From NCBI RefSeq assembly GCF_011302915.1, contig NZ_CP049872.1, positions 1,240,001 through 1,304,000 on the forward strand: 64,000 nucleotides of DNA. Reading direction: 5' to 3'. Positions 51,952-60,422 of the stretch are shown one piece after another. The notes under the pieces were generated by a model that worked only from the letters and a program-made list of their open reading frames with translations, was not told the origin of the DNA and did not search any database. The position numbers and the translations under genes were made by a program. Numbering within the stretch: the first letter of the stretch is position 1; each line of letters begins with the position of its first letter. This DNA comes from Thermomonas sp. HDW16 (GTDB taxonomy: Bacteria > Pseudomonadota > Gammaproteobacteria > Xanthomonadales > Xanthomonadaceae).

Positions 51952-54900
51952 CACACCACCTCCTTGGCGGCTGCAGGCACGGGCTCACCGTCCAGCCAAT
52001 CGACCTTGTCCATCTTGCGCACGATCACCAGTTCGTCGCGGTTGGTGCCCACCGTGCCGTAGTAATTGAAGCCGTAGGACAGCTGCGCATAGCCGCCGAT
52101 CATGTGGGTGGGCTTGACCACCACGCGGGTCACCGAGTTGTGGATGCCGCCGCGGGTGCCGGTGACTTCGGAGCCGGGCGTGTTGATGATGCGTTCCTGT
52201 GCGTGATACATCATGGCGATGCCGTTCATCACGCGCTGGCTGACCACCGCGCGCGCGGCGATGGCGCCGTTGACGTTGAACAGTTCGATCCAGTCGTTGT
52301 CCTCGATCCCGGCATCGCGCGCGTCGTCCTCGCTCAGCCAGACGATGGGCCCGCCGCGCGACAGCGTCTGCATGATCAGATTGTCGCTGTAGGTGCTGTG
52401 GATGCCCCACTTCTGGTGCGGGGTGATCCAGTTCAGCACGATCTCCTTGTGGCCGTTCGGCTTCTTGCCGTGCAGCGGTTTGATCGTCTTGGTCTCGATC
52501 GGCGGGCGATAGCCCATGAAGCCTTCGCCGAAATCGCGCATCCACTGGTGGTCCTGGTAGAACTGCTGGCGACCGGTCAGGGTGCGCCACGGGATCAGTT
52601 CGTGGACGTTGGTGTAGCCAGCGTTGTAGCTGACGTTCTCGTCCTCGAGGCCAGACCAGATCGGCGAGCTGATGATCTTGCGCGGCTGCGCCTGAATGTC
52701 GCGGAAGCGGATCGCTTCGTGTTCCTTGCCCTCGGCCAGGTGCGTGTGGTGACGGCCGGTGAAACCCTCCAGCGATTCCCATGCCTTCACCGCGACATGG
52801 CCATTGGTCTCGGGCGCCAGGTGCATGATCGCTTCGGCGGCATCGATCGCGGTTTCCAACTGCGGGCGGCCGTGGCTGATGCCGGCATCGGTCACTTCAT
52901 GGTTGAGCTTGCCCAGGAATTCCACTTCGTGGGTGGTGTCCCATTGCATGCCCTTGCCGCCATTGCCCTGGGTGTCCAGCAGCGGGCCCAGCGAGGTGAA
53001 TTTCTTGTACAGGTTCGGGTAGTCGCGTTCGACCACCACCATGCTCGGCGCGGTCTTGCCGGGGATCAGCTCGCACTCGCCCTTCTTCCAGTCGGTCACG
53101 CCGTAGGGCATGGCGATTTCGTTCGGGGTGTCGTGCAGGGTGGGTACCAGCACCAGGTCCTTTTCCACGCCCAGCACGCCGGGCGCCATGTCGCTGACGG
53201 TGCGGGCGATGCCCTTGAAGATGTCCCAGTCGCTGCGCGCTTCCCAGGCCGGATCCACTGCCTTCGACAGCGGGTGGATGAAGGGATGCATGTCCGAGGT
53301 ATTGAGGTCGTTCTTCTCGTACCAGGTCGCGGTGGGCAGCACGATGTCGCTGTACAGCGCGGTGGTGCACATCCGGAAGTCCAGGGTCACCAGCAGGTCG
53401 AGCTTGCCTTCGGGCGCTTCGTCGCGCCATTTCACTTCTTCAGGCGTGGTCGCGCCGCGTTCGCCAAGATCCTTGCCCTGCACGCCGTGACGGGTGCCCA
53501 GCAGGTGCTTGAGCATGTATTCGTGGCCCTTGCCCGAACTGCCCAGCAGGTTGGAGCGCCAGATGAACAAGTTGCGCGGGAAGTTTTCCGGCGCATCCGG
53601 ATCGGCATAGGCGAAGTCCAGGCTGCCGTCCTTGAGCTTGCCCACCGCGTAGTCGACCGGCGCGATGCCGGCTTGCTCCGCGTCGTGGACCAGTTGCAGC
53701 GGGTTGGTGTTGAGCTGCGGGATCGACGGCAGCCAGCCCATCCGGATCGCGCGCAGGTTGAAATCGGCCAGCGAACCGCTGTACTTCGATTTGTCGGCCA
53801 GCGGCGAGAGGATTTCCTCGACGTCGAGTTTTTCGTAGCGGTACTGGCCCGAGGTGAAATAGAAGAACGAGGTGCCGTTCATCTGCCGCGGCGGTTTGCT
53901 CCAGTCGGTGGCGAACGCGATCGGCGCCCAGCCCGATTGCGGACGCAGTTTTTCCTGGCCCACGTAATGCGCCCAGCCGCCGCCAGTCTGGCCCACGCAG
54001 CCGCACATCACGAGCATGTTGATCAGCCCGCGATAGTTCATGTCGTTGTGGAACCAGTGGTTCATCGCCGCGCCGACGATGATCATGCTGCGCCCGCGGG
54101 TCTTGTCCGCCGTGCGCGCGAATTCGTGGGCGATGCGGATGACCTCGGCGCGCGGCACGCCGGTGATGGTTTCCTGCCAGGCCGGTGTGCCGGGGATGTT
54201 GTCGTCGAAGCTTGCGGCCACGTTGCCGCCGCCGAAGCCGCGATCGACGCCGTATTGCGCCAGCAACAGGTCGTACACGCTGGCCACGGCCCATTCCTGG
54301 CCATCGGCCAGGGTCAGGCGCTTGACCGGGATGTTGCGCTCCAGCACATCATCGAACTTGGACTCGGTCCAGTAGTCGTTGGTGATGCCGCCGAAGTAGG
54401 GGAAGCTGACCGCCTCGATGCCGTCGGCGCTGTCCTTGAGCGACAGCCGCAGGCGGGTTTCGTGACCGGCGCTGTTTTTCTCCTCGATGTTCCATTTGCC
54501 CTTTTCGCCCCAGCGGAAACCGACCGAGCCGTTCGGCACGGTGAGTTCGCCGCTGGTCTCGTCGTAGGCCAGGGTTTTCCACTCGGGGTTGTTGGTCTCG
54601 TTCATGCCGCCGAGGTCAGCGGCACGCAGGAAACGTTCCGGAACCAGCCGGCCGTCGGCGCGCTTCTCCAGCCGCACCAGCAGCGGCATGTCGCTGTACT
54701 GGCGGCAGTAGTCGGTGAAGTACTGCGACGGGTTGTCGACGTGGAACTGCTTGAGGATCACGTGGCCGAAGGCGAACGCCAGTGCGGCGTCGGTGCCTTG
54801 CTTGGGATGCAGCCAGTGATCGGTGAGCTTGGCGACTTCCGAATAGTCCGGGGTGATCGCCACCGTCTTGGTGCCGTTGTAGCGGGCCTCGGTGAAGAAG

Positions 54901-55694
54901 TGGGCGTCCGGCGTGCGCGTCTGCGGCACGTTGGAACCCCAGGCGATGATGTAGCGGCTGTTGTACCAGTCGGCCGATTCCGGCACGTCGGTCTGTTCGC
55001 CCCAGACCTGCGGGCTGGACGGCGGCAGGTCGCAGTACCAGTCGTAGAAGCTAAGGCAGGCGCCGCCGAGCAGCGACAGATAACGCGCGCCGGCGGCATA
55101 GCTGACCATCGACATCGCCGGGATCGGCGAGAAGCCGACCACGCGGTCCGGGCCCCATTTTTTCACGGTGTAGAGATTGGAAGCGGCGATCACTTCGTTC
55201 GCCTCGTCCCACGCCACGCGCACGAAACCGCCCATGCCGCGCTTGCTCTTGTAGCTCTTCGCCTTGTCCTGGTCGCTGACGATGCTGGCCCAGGCGTCGA
55301 CCGGCGATTTGTTCTTGCGCGCTTCGCGCCACAGCTTGAGCAGCGCGCTGCGCATCAACGGGTATTTCACCCGGTTGGCGCTGTACAGATACCAGGAATA
55401 GCTGGCACCGCGCGGGCAGCCGCGCGGCTCGTGGTTGGGCAGGTCGGGACGGGTGCGCGGGTAGTCGGTCTGCTGGGTTTCCCAGGTGACCAGGCCGTTC
55501 TTGACGTAGACCTTCCAGCTGCAGGAGCCGGTGCAGTTCACGCCATGGGTGGAGCGCACGATCTTGTCGTACTGCCAGCGCTGGCGGTAACCGTCTTCCC
55601 AACTCCTGTCGTCCGCACGAGTGGCGCCATGGCCGTCGGAAAAAGATTCGGGTGCGGGCTTGAGGAAGTTCAGCCGGTCGAGGAAATAACTCAT
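51951..55694 (-). CDS. narG: Respiratory nitrate reductase alpha subunit
   Basis: Catalytic subunit of the membrane nitrate reductase, a cytoplasm-facing molybdo-bis(MGD) enzyme that reduces nitrate to nitrite. The 1247-residue length equals E. coli NarG, and the Fe-S ligands His50, Cys54, Cys58 and a later Cys near 92 (NHEPRGCPRGA) match. DWYNSRYIIAWGSNVPQTRTPDA lies in the molybdenum-binding region. No good Shine-Dalgarno is seen before the ATG. A DNR-type box is centred about 65 bases upstream. Confidence 0.98.
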   Translation of the reverse strand: MSYFLDRLNFLKPAPESFSDGHGATRADDRSWEDGYRQRWQYDKIVRSTHGVNCTGSCSWKVYVKNGLVTWETQQTDYPRTRPDLPNHEPRGCPRGASYSWYLYSANRVKYPLMRSALLKLWREARKNKSPVDAWASIVSDQDKAKSYKSKRGMGGFVRVAWDEANEVIAASNLYTVKKWGPDRVVGFSPIPAMSMVSYAAGARYLSLLGGACLSFYDWYCDLPPSSPQVWGEQTDVPESADWYNSRYIIAWGSNVPQTRTPDAHFFTEARYNGTKTVAITPDYSEVAKLTDHWLHPKQGTDAALAFAFGHVILKQFHVDNPSQYFTDYCRQYSDMPLLVRLEKRADGRLVPERFLRAADLGGMNETNNPEWKTLAYDETSGELTVPNGSVGFRWGEKGKWNIEEKNSAGHETRLRLSLKDSADGIEAVSFPYFGGITNDYWTESKFDDVLERNIPVKRLTLADGQEWAVASVYDLLLAQYGVDRGFGGGNVAASFDDNIPGTPAWQETITGVPRAEVIRIAHEFARTADKTRGRSMIIVGAAMNHWFHNDMNYRGLINMLVMCGCVGQTGGGWAHYVGQEKLRPQSGWAPIAFATDWSKPPRQMNGTSFFYFTSGQYRYEKLDVEEILSPLADKSKYSGSLADFNLRAIRMGWLPSIPQLNTNPLQLVHDAEQAGIAPVDYAVGKLKDGSLDFAYADPDAPENFPRNLFIWRSNLLGSSGKGHEYMLKHLLGTRHGVQGKDLGERGATTPEEVKWRDEAPEGKLDLLVTLDFRMCTTALYSDIVLPTATWYEKNDLNTSDMHPFIHPLSKAVDPAWEARSDWDIFKGIARTVSDMAPGVLGVEKDLVLVPTLHDTPNEIAMPYGVTDWKKGECELIPGKTAPSMVVVERDYPNLYKKFTSLGPLLDTQGNGGKGMQWDTTHEVEFLGKLNHEVTDAGISHGRPQLETAIDAAEAIMHLAPETNGHVAVKAWESLEGFTGRHHTHLAEGKEHEAIRFRDIQAQPRKIISSPIWSGLEDENVSYNAGYTNVHELIPWRTLTGRQQFYQDHQWMRDFGEGFMGYRPPIETKTIKPLHGKKPNGHKEIVLNWITPHQKWGIHSTYSDNLIMQTLSRGGPIVWLSEDDARDAGIEDNDWIELFNVNGAIAARAVVSQRVMNGIAMMYHAQERIINTPGSEVTGTRGGIHNSVTRVVVKPTHMIGGYAQLSYGFNYYGTVGTNRDELVIVRKMDKVDWLDGEPVPAAAKEVV

Positions 55695-55752
55695 GGTGGG
55701 GGTGTCCCGTACAGTGGCTGCGCCAGTGTCGGTTCAGCGACCAGAGCTGTCT

Positions 55753-55766
55753 TTGACGTGCGTCAA
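55753..55766 (-). promoter_or_regulatory. FNR/DNR-type box of narG
   Basis: TTGACgtgcGTCAA, a perfect palindrome of the TTGAC form. A -41.5 site predicts a start near 55718; GACACT (55725-55730, minus strand) is a weak -10. It overlaps the end of the upstream small gene. Confidence 0.75.
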
Positions 55767-56110
55767 TCCGGCATCGCTTGTGCGGCTTGCTTGCGTTGGC
55801 GATGGCTGTCGCGCACGTCCACCTCCACCGAGACACGGATCATTTTCTGTGCGAATGAGAACCCGTCTCGTCTTGGCCGTTCGTCGGCAAACGCCAGGAA
55901 ATCGTTGCGCGACAAGACCACGCGCAACGCCATCAGATCGCCCTCGCAGCGGCCTTGCGATGCATCGTCGTGTAGTTCAAGCGTGCAATGCGCCTCACTG
56001 CGATTGGGGCAGGGCCAGCGCTGCTGGAGTTCGCCATCCTCGCCCAGCTGCGCCAGCTCCTCTTCGGAGATGCGCAGGCGCAGCAGATCGCCATCGAGCT
56101 GCAGTTTCAT
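55763..56110 (-). CDS. Small DUF7009-like protein between moa and nar genes
   Basis: A 115-residue soluble protein beginning MKLQLDGDLLRLRISEEELAQLGEDGEL, matching from memory small proteins of the DUF7009 group (MKIR..NSIRLRL..SE start). It has two cysteines (WPCPNRSEAHC), the segment MALRVVLSRNDFLAFA, and a charged tail. The start overlaps the moaE stop by four bases and the stop lies on the narG FNR box. Its place as the last gene of a molybdopterin operon just before narG suggests a role in cofactor delivery or nitrate reductase maturation, not proven. Confidence 0.7.
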   Translation of the reverse strand: MKLQLDGDLLRLRISEEELAQLGEDGELQQRWPCPNRSEAHCTLELHDDASQGRCEGDLMALRVVLSRNDFLAFADERPRRDGFSFAQKMIRVSVEVDVRDSHRQRKQAAQAMPD

Positions 56111-56625
56111 GCGTGCGCGCCCGTGTGTTGCGCGTGGTCGTGCGCGGTGGTGGTCGATGCCGGCTCATGGCCGCACAGCGAGCAGCCTTCGCTCCATTCG
56201 CTGTGGCCGTCGATGAAGTGTTCCTGCTTCCAGATCGGCGCCTGGTGCTTGACCGCTTCGATCACCTCGCGGCAGCCGCGAAACGCTTCATCGCGATGTG
56301 GGGTGGCGAAGGCGATCACCACCGCCAGGTCGCCAACCGCCAGCTTGCCCTTGGCATGCGCCACGTAGCATTTCGCGTTCGGGCCGAAGCGGGCGATGGC
56401 CGCATCGGCGGTCTCGCGGAACACGTTGAGTGCCAGCGGATCGAACATGTCGTAGTGGACGGCGACGCATTCGCGGCCGTGGCTGGCGGCGCGCACGCGG
56501 CCGATGAAGATGTCGATGCCGCCGAAGGCGTTGTCGCTGACGAATTCGATGGCGGCCTGCGGATCTAGCCGGCCGTTGGCGATGTCCAGCACATCGCAGG
56601 CGATGCGGGTGTGGTCTGCGCTCAT
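56107..56625 (-). CDS. moaE: Molybdopterin synthase catalytic subunit
   Basis: Large subunit of molybdopterin synthase, which adds two sulfurs to cyclic pyranopterin monophosphate. The 172-residue product from the ATG at 56625 contains GGIDIFIGRVRAASHGRECVAVHYDMFDPLA, VAHAKGKLAVGDLAVVIAFATPHRDEAFRGCREVIEAVKHQAPIWKQEH, including the catalytic lysine region. The C-terminus is extended with His/Thr residues. It overlaps the DUF7009-like gene by four bases and follows moaD by one base. Confidence 0.95.
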   Translation of the reverse strand: MSADHTRIACDVLDIANGRLDPQAAIEFVSDNAFGGIDIFIGRVRAASHGRECVAVHYDMFDPLALNVFRETADAAIARFGPNAKCYVAHAKGKLAVGDLAVVIAFATPHRDEAFRGCREVIEAVKHQAPIWKQEHFIDGHSEWSEGCSLCGHEPASTTTAHDHAQHTGAHA

Positions 56626-56626
56626 C

Positions 56627-56887
56627 TCAACCTCCGCTGACCGGTGGCAGCACGGCCAATCGGCCATCGCTCGGCAGCGTGCTGTCGGCGCGCAGCAGCG
56701 CGGATTCGGTGGCGATGGCCGAGGCCTTCAGCAGGGCCGGCGCATAAGCCGGCCAGTGCGCCTGCGCCCAGGCATCGAATGCTGCACGGAAATCGGCGAC
56801 GGTGGCGATGCCGGGCAGGTCGAGGTCGAGTTCGGGCGCCGCGCTGAATTCGCGGAAGCGGCCGAACAGTTGCAGGGTGATTTTCAT
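56627..56887 (-). CDS. moaD: Molybdopterin synthase sulfur carrier subunit
   Basis: An 86-residue ubiquitin-like sulfur carrier starting MKITLQLFGRFREFSAAPELDLDLPG and ending PPVSGG; the C-terminal Gly-Gly becomes the thiocarboxylate used by MoaE. It overlaps the moeA stop by four bases and precedes moaE by one base. Confidence 0.95.
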   Translation of the reverse strand: MKITLQLFGRFREFSAAPELDLDLPGIATVADFRAAFDAWAQAHWPAYAPALLKASAIATESALLRADSTLPSDGRLAVLPPVSGG

Positions 56888-58143
56888 TGGGTGAGTCCAT
56901 CGAACGAAGCGCCATGGGGGCGCAGCGGAAAGATCGGAACACGGGTTCCGGCGGGCAGCGTGCTGGCGTCTTCGGGCAACAGCGCCCAGACGCGCGCGCG
57001 CAGCAGCGGTGCGGTCTTGAAACTTTCCTGACCCTTGAGCAGTTGCACCTGCAGCTGTCCCTGCGCGTTCAACACCAGCGCGGCCTTCTGGATCATGGTG
57101 AAGCCGGGTTTCTTGCTGGCGTCGGCCGCCAGTGGCAGCCGCAGCGCGGTTTCCGGCGGCTGTCCGGCCAACGCACGCAGGGCGGCATCCACATGGAAGC
57201 GCGCGCCGACCGCACTGGACACCGGATTGCCGGGCAGGCCGAACACCAGCGTGCCGCGACCTGCAGTGGCGAACAGCAGCGGCTTGCCCGGGCGCATCTT
57301 CAATTTGTGGAATCGCAGTTCGGCGCCGGCTGCGCGCAGCACGTACGGCACGAAGTCGTAGCGGCCCATCGACACCGCGCCGGTGGTGACCACCAACTCG
57401 ATGCCGGCGTCCAGCCAGCGCGCCAGCAGGGTCGCCAGCGCCTCCGGCTCGTCGGGCACGGTGACGCGCTCCACCACCTCGGCGCCGGCGTCGGTGAACA
57501 GCTGCGCCAGATAGGGGCCGTTGGTATTGGCGATTTGCCCCGGCGCCAATGCGGCGCCGTCGGTATCGACCAGTTCGCGGCCGGTGCAGGCCAATGCCAG
57601 GCGCGGGCGGCGGCGCACGTCGACTTCGCCGATGCCGATCCCGCGCAGCACCATCACCGCTTCCTGGTTGAGGCGGGTGCCGGCGTCCAGCACGCGTTCG
57701 CCAGTGGCCACGTCCTCGCCTGCGTGGCGTACGTGCTGGCCGCTGCGTGGAGTGATCGAGAGACGGATCGATAACGCTGCACCGGCAGGATCGCGCGCGG
57801 TGACCGTGCAGTCTTCCACCGGCACCACCGTGTCCAGCCCGTCGGGCAGGCGCGCGCCGGTCATGATGCTGCAGGCGCCATCGGACTGGCCGGCGATACC
57901 ATCGCCTGCGGCCTGTTCGGCCAGCACGGCCAGTTCGCTGCCTTCCGCCAGGTCTTCGCGCCAGCGCAGGGCGAAACCGTCCATCGCCGAGTTGTCGAAT
58001 GGCGGTAGTGCGCGCGGGGCATCGATGGCTTCGGCGAGTACCCGCTCGCCGGCCTGCGCCAGCGCGATGCGCTCACTCGGCAGCGGCGTGCAGCAGGCGC
58101 GGATCATCGCCAGCGCTTCGTCCACGGCAATCATGGTCTTCAT
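56884..58143 (-). CDS. moeA: Molybdopterin molybdenumtransferase
   Basis: Inserts molybdate into adenylated molybdopterin. The 419-residue product starts MKTMIAVDEALAMIRACCTPLPSERIAL, then PPFDNSAMDGFALRW, IMTGARLPDGLDTVVPVED, VVTTGAVSMGRYDFV, KLKMRPGKPLLFA and FGLPGNPVSSAVG, all MoeA motifs. It overlaps moaCB and moaD by four bases on each side. The moa/moe genes precede narG in the same direction. Confidence 0.96.
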   Translation of the reverse strand: MKTMIAVDEALAMIRACCTPLPSERIALAQAGERVLAEAIDAPRALPPFDNSAMDGFALRWREDLAEGSELAVLAEQAAGDGIAGQSDGACSIMTGARLPDGLDTVVPVEDCTVTARDPAGAALSIRLSITPRSGQHVRHAGEDVATGERVLDAGTRLNQEAVMVLRGIGIGEVDVRRRPRLALACTGRELVDTDGAALAPGQIANTNGPYLAQLFTDAGAEVVERVTVPDEPEALATLLARWLDAGIELVVTTGAVSMGRYDFVPYVLRAAGAELRFHKLKMRPGKPLLFATAGRGTLVFGLPGNPVSSAVGARFHVDAALRALAGQPPETALRLPLAADASKKPGFTMIQKAALVLNAQGQLQVQLLKGQESFKTAPLLRARVWALLPEDASTLPAGTRVPIFPLRPHGASFDGLTQ

Positions 58144-59141
58144 GCGTGCGGTGCTCCGCGCATCATCGCCAGCGCATGCGGCAGCAGCGGGCCCAGGATA
58201 TCCATGCCCTGCGCCACGGCCTTGGGGCTGCCGGGCAGGCAGATCACCAGGGTGCCGTCGCCGACCAGCGCGCAGGCGCTGCGGCTCAGCCAGGCCAGCG
58301 GGGTATGCGCGCTGCTGGCGCTGCGGAACAGTTCGGCCAGGCCGGGCACATCGCGAGTCGCCACGCTGGCCATCGCTTCCGGCGCCAGGTCGCGCGGGCC
58401 GAAGCCGGTGCCGCCGGTGCACAGTACCAATGGTGTGCCGAGTGCGGCTTCTTCGCGCAGGGCGGCGGCCAGCGGTTCGATGCCGTCGGCCAGCAGGCGC
58501 CGGCGTACGTCGGCCCCCATCGACCGCAATGCATCTTCCAGCAGCGCGCCGCTTTGATCCTCGTACACGCCGGCGACGGCGCGGTCGCTAAGGGTGATCG
58601 CCGCCACCGTTTCGCCATCCAGGCGTGGGCCGCTCTTCGGCCGGTAGTAGCGGCGTTCGTCCTCGCTCATGCCGGCCGGATGGATCCACAGACCTTTCTT
58701 GCCGCCTTCCTTGAACAACAGGCGCACCGCTTCGATGCCCAGTGCCGGTTCCACCGGCTTGGTCAGGTCGTACAGGGTGAGCAAGGCTGCGCTGGCACCG
58801 GCCAGGGCTTCCATTTCGACGCCGGTTTTCGCGGTCAGCGCGGTCTCGCAATAGACCCGGATCGCGTGGCGTTCCGGCACCGGCACGCAGCGCACATCGA
58901 CGTATTCCAGCGACAGCGGATGGCATAGCGGCATCAGCTGCGCGGCGTTCTTCGCGCCCTGCAGGCCGGCCACTTCAGCCATCGCCAGCGCATCGCCCTT
59001 GGGCAGGGTCTTGCCGGCCAGCGCGGCATAACCCACTGGGCCTGCGTGCAGTTCGCCCACCGCCACCGCGCGGCGTTCGGCGGGGCGCTTGCGGCGCACG
59101 TCGGCCATGTGGAAACCGGAAGCGGGGATCGGTGCGTCCAT
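58140..59141 (-). CDS. moaCB: Fused cyclic pyranopterin monophosphate synthase / MoaB-type adenylyltransferase
   Basis: A 333-residue two-domain protein. Residues 1-158 are MoaC (ELHAGPVGYAALAGKTLPKGDALAMAEVAG, KNAAQLMPLCHPLSLEYV, TAKTGVEMEALAGA), which makes cyclic pyranopterin monophosphate from the MoaA product. Residues 170-333 are MoaB/MogA (ITLSDRAVAGVYEDQSG, LCTGGTGFGPRD, LPGSPKAVAQG), which adenylates molybdopterin. The fusion joins an early and a late step of the pathway and is known in some bacteria. Its ATG abuts the moaA stop. Confidence 0.95.
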   Translation of the reverse strand: MDAPIPASGFHMADVRRKRPAERRAVAVGELHAGPVGYAALAGKTLPKGDALAMAEVAGLQGAKNAAQLMPLCHPLSLEYVDVRCVPVPERHAIRVYCETALTAKTGVEMEALAGASAALLTLYDLTKPVEPALGIEAVRLLFKEGGKKGLWIHPAGMSEDERRYYRPKSGPRLDGETVAAITLSDRAVAGVYEDQSGALLEDALRSMGADVRRRLLADGIEPLAAALREEAALGTPLVLCTGGTGFGPRDLAPEAMASVATRDVPGLAELFRSASSAHTPLAWLSRSACALVGDGTLVICLPGSPKAVAQGMDILGPLLPHALAMMRGAPHA

Positions 59142-60125
59142 TCAACCGCCGATGGTGGAGAGGTTGGGGACCAGGCCGGTTTCGCCCTCGTGCAGACGGT
59201 GGCCGATCGCCTTCAGGCCCAGCTGTGCCTGCAGCGCGGCGGCAAGCCGGTCGCAATCGGCATCGTCCTGCAGCCACGGCCGCAACGGGATGCCCACGTT
59301 GCCGAACAGGCATAGCCGCAGATCGCCGGTATGGGTGACGCGCAGGCGGTTGCAGCCGGCGCAGAAGTCGTTGGAGTAGGGCGCGATCACGCCGATCCGT
59401 CCGGCAAAATCCGGATGCGCGTACTCGCGCGCCGGGCCGGCATCGGGCGCGCGCTGCAACAGCTGCCAGCCGGTGGCTTGCAGGTTGGCCTCCAGCGTTT
59501 CGGCGCGCAGGTGGTGGCGTTCGAAATAGGCCAGGTTGTCGCCGGTGCGCATCAGTTCGATGAAGCGCACGGTGACGTCGCGTTCGCGCAGGTAGTCGAA
59601 CCACTGCGGCAGCAGGTCGTCGTTCAGGCCCTTCAGCAGCACGGCGTTGAGCTTGATCGCCTTGAAGCCCAGTCCCTGCGCCAGCTCGATCCCGCGCAGG
59701 ATTTCGTCCAGCCGGTCGTGGCCGGTGATGGCGTGGAAGCGCTCGCGTTCCAGCGCGTCCACGCTGATGTTGAGGTTGGTCAGGCCGGCCTGACGCCAGC
59801 GCGCCACCCGGCGGTCCAGCAGAGTGCCGTTAGTGGTGAGGGCGATGCTGTCGATGCTGCCCACGGCTGCTGCCGAAGCGATGATTTCCGGCAGGTCGCG
59901 GCGCAGGCTGGGCTCGCCGCCGGTCAGCCGCAGCTTGCGCAGGCCCACGCTGGCGAAGCCGCGCAGCAGGCGGGCGATTTCCTCGCGGGTGAGCGGCATC
60001 GGGCGCCCGGCGCGGGCATGGAAACCGTCCGGCAGGCAGTAGCTGCAGTGGAAGTTGCAGGCTTCGATCACCGACAGCCGCAAATACGGGAAGGCCCGGC
60101 CAAACCGGTCCTGCAAAACCGACAT
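59142..60125 (-). CDS. moaA: GTP 3',8-cyclase
   Basis: Radical SAM enzyme for the first step of molybdenum cofactor synthesis. The 327-residue product from ATG 60125 has the N-terminal cluster motif CNFHCSYC (Cys23, Cys27, Cys30), LRLTGGEPSLRRDL, the C-terminal second cluster in FCAGCNRLRVTHTGDLRLC, and the essential C-terminal GG (STIGG). AAGGAG precedes the ATG. It heads moaA-moaCB-moeA-moaD-moaE; a 128-base structured leader and a perfect FNR box lie upstream. Confidence 0.96.
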   Translation of the reverse strand: MSVLQDRFGRAFPYLRLSVIEACNFHCSYCLPDGFHARAGRPMPLTREEIARLLRGFASVGLRKLRLTGGEPSLRRDLPEIIASAAAVGSIDSIALTTNGTLLDRRVARWRQAGLTNLNISVDALERERFHAITGHDRLDEILRGIELAQGLGFKAIKLNAVLLKGLNDDLLPQWFDYLRERDVTVRFIELMRTGDNLAYFERHHLRAETLEANLQATGWQLLQRAPDAGPAREYAHPDFAGRIGVIAPYSNDFCAGCNRLRVTHTGDLRLCLFGNVGIPLRPWLQDDADCDRLAAALQAQLGLKAIGHRLHEGETGLVPNLSTIGG

Positions 60126-60253
60126 CTGTTGTGCTCCTTTCCAAACGCGGGCGGCAACACCGTTTCCAGCGGTGCCGGGTGGCGGAAACCGCCACGGTCG
60201 GCGGCCATGCCCGAAAGCGAAGGCCGTGCGACTCGGAGTGCAGCCTGGGCTGC
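60126..60253 (-). promoter_or_regulatory. Structured 5' leader of moaA, candidate Moco riboswitch
   Basis: The leader folds locally: GCAGCC/GGCTGC right after the predicted start, GTGGCGG/CCGCCAC with a three-base loop, and GGCA..CCG/CGG..TGCC just before a purine-rich GGAAAGGAGC ribosome binding site. Size and the last hairpin with the following GCCCG-x5-GGAAAGG recall the Moco RNA motif of E. coli moaA. The match was made by eye and is tentative. Confidence 0.35.
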
Positions 60254-60259
60254 GCGGGC

Positions 60260-60301
60260 ACTTTAGGCGGCGCGGCCGCATCCGGCATTGATCGGGATCA
60301 A
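60260..60301 (-). promoter_or_regulatory. FNR-dependent promoter of the moa operon
   Basis: TTGATcgggATCAA (60288-60301) is a perfect palindrome, and TAAAGT (60260-60265, minus strand) stands exactly at the -10 position for a box at -41.5, with the start near 60253. Confidence 0.8.
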
Positions 60302-60342
60302 TCGCGTCGGCGTTTGCAGGCCCGCATTGCGTTGCGCACACG

Positions 60343-60368
60343 AAAACGCCCGGGTGGGTGCCCGGGCG
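60343..60368 (-). terminator. Terminator of the 113-residue membrane protein gene
   Basis: Minus-strand CGCCCGGG (60361-60368) and CCCGGGCG (60347-60354) form an 8-bp perfect stem with a six-base loop followed by TTTTCG. It lies 55 bases after the gene's stop. Confidence 0.85.
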
Positions 60369-60422
60369 AGTGATTCGGCATCAGGCGATCCGGCCGGCTT
60401 TGCGGCCGCCGGATCGACGAAC

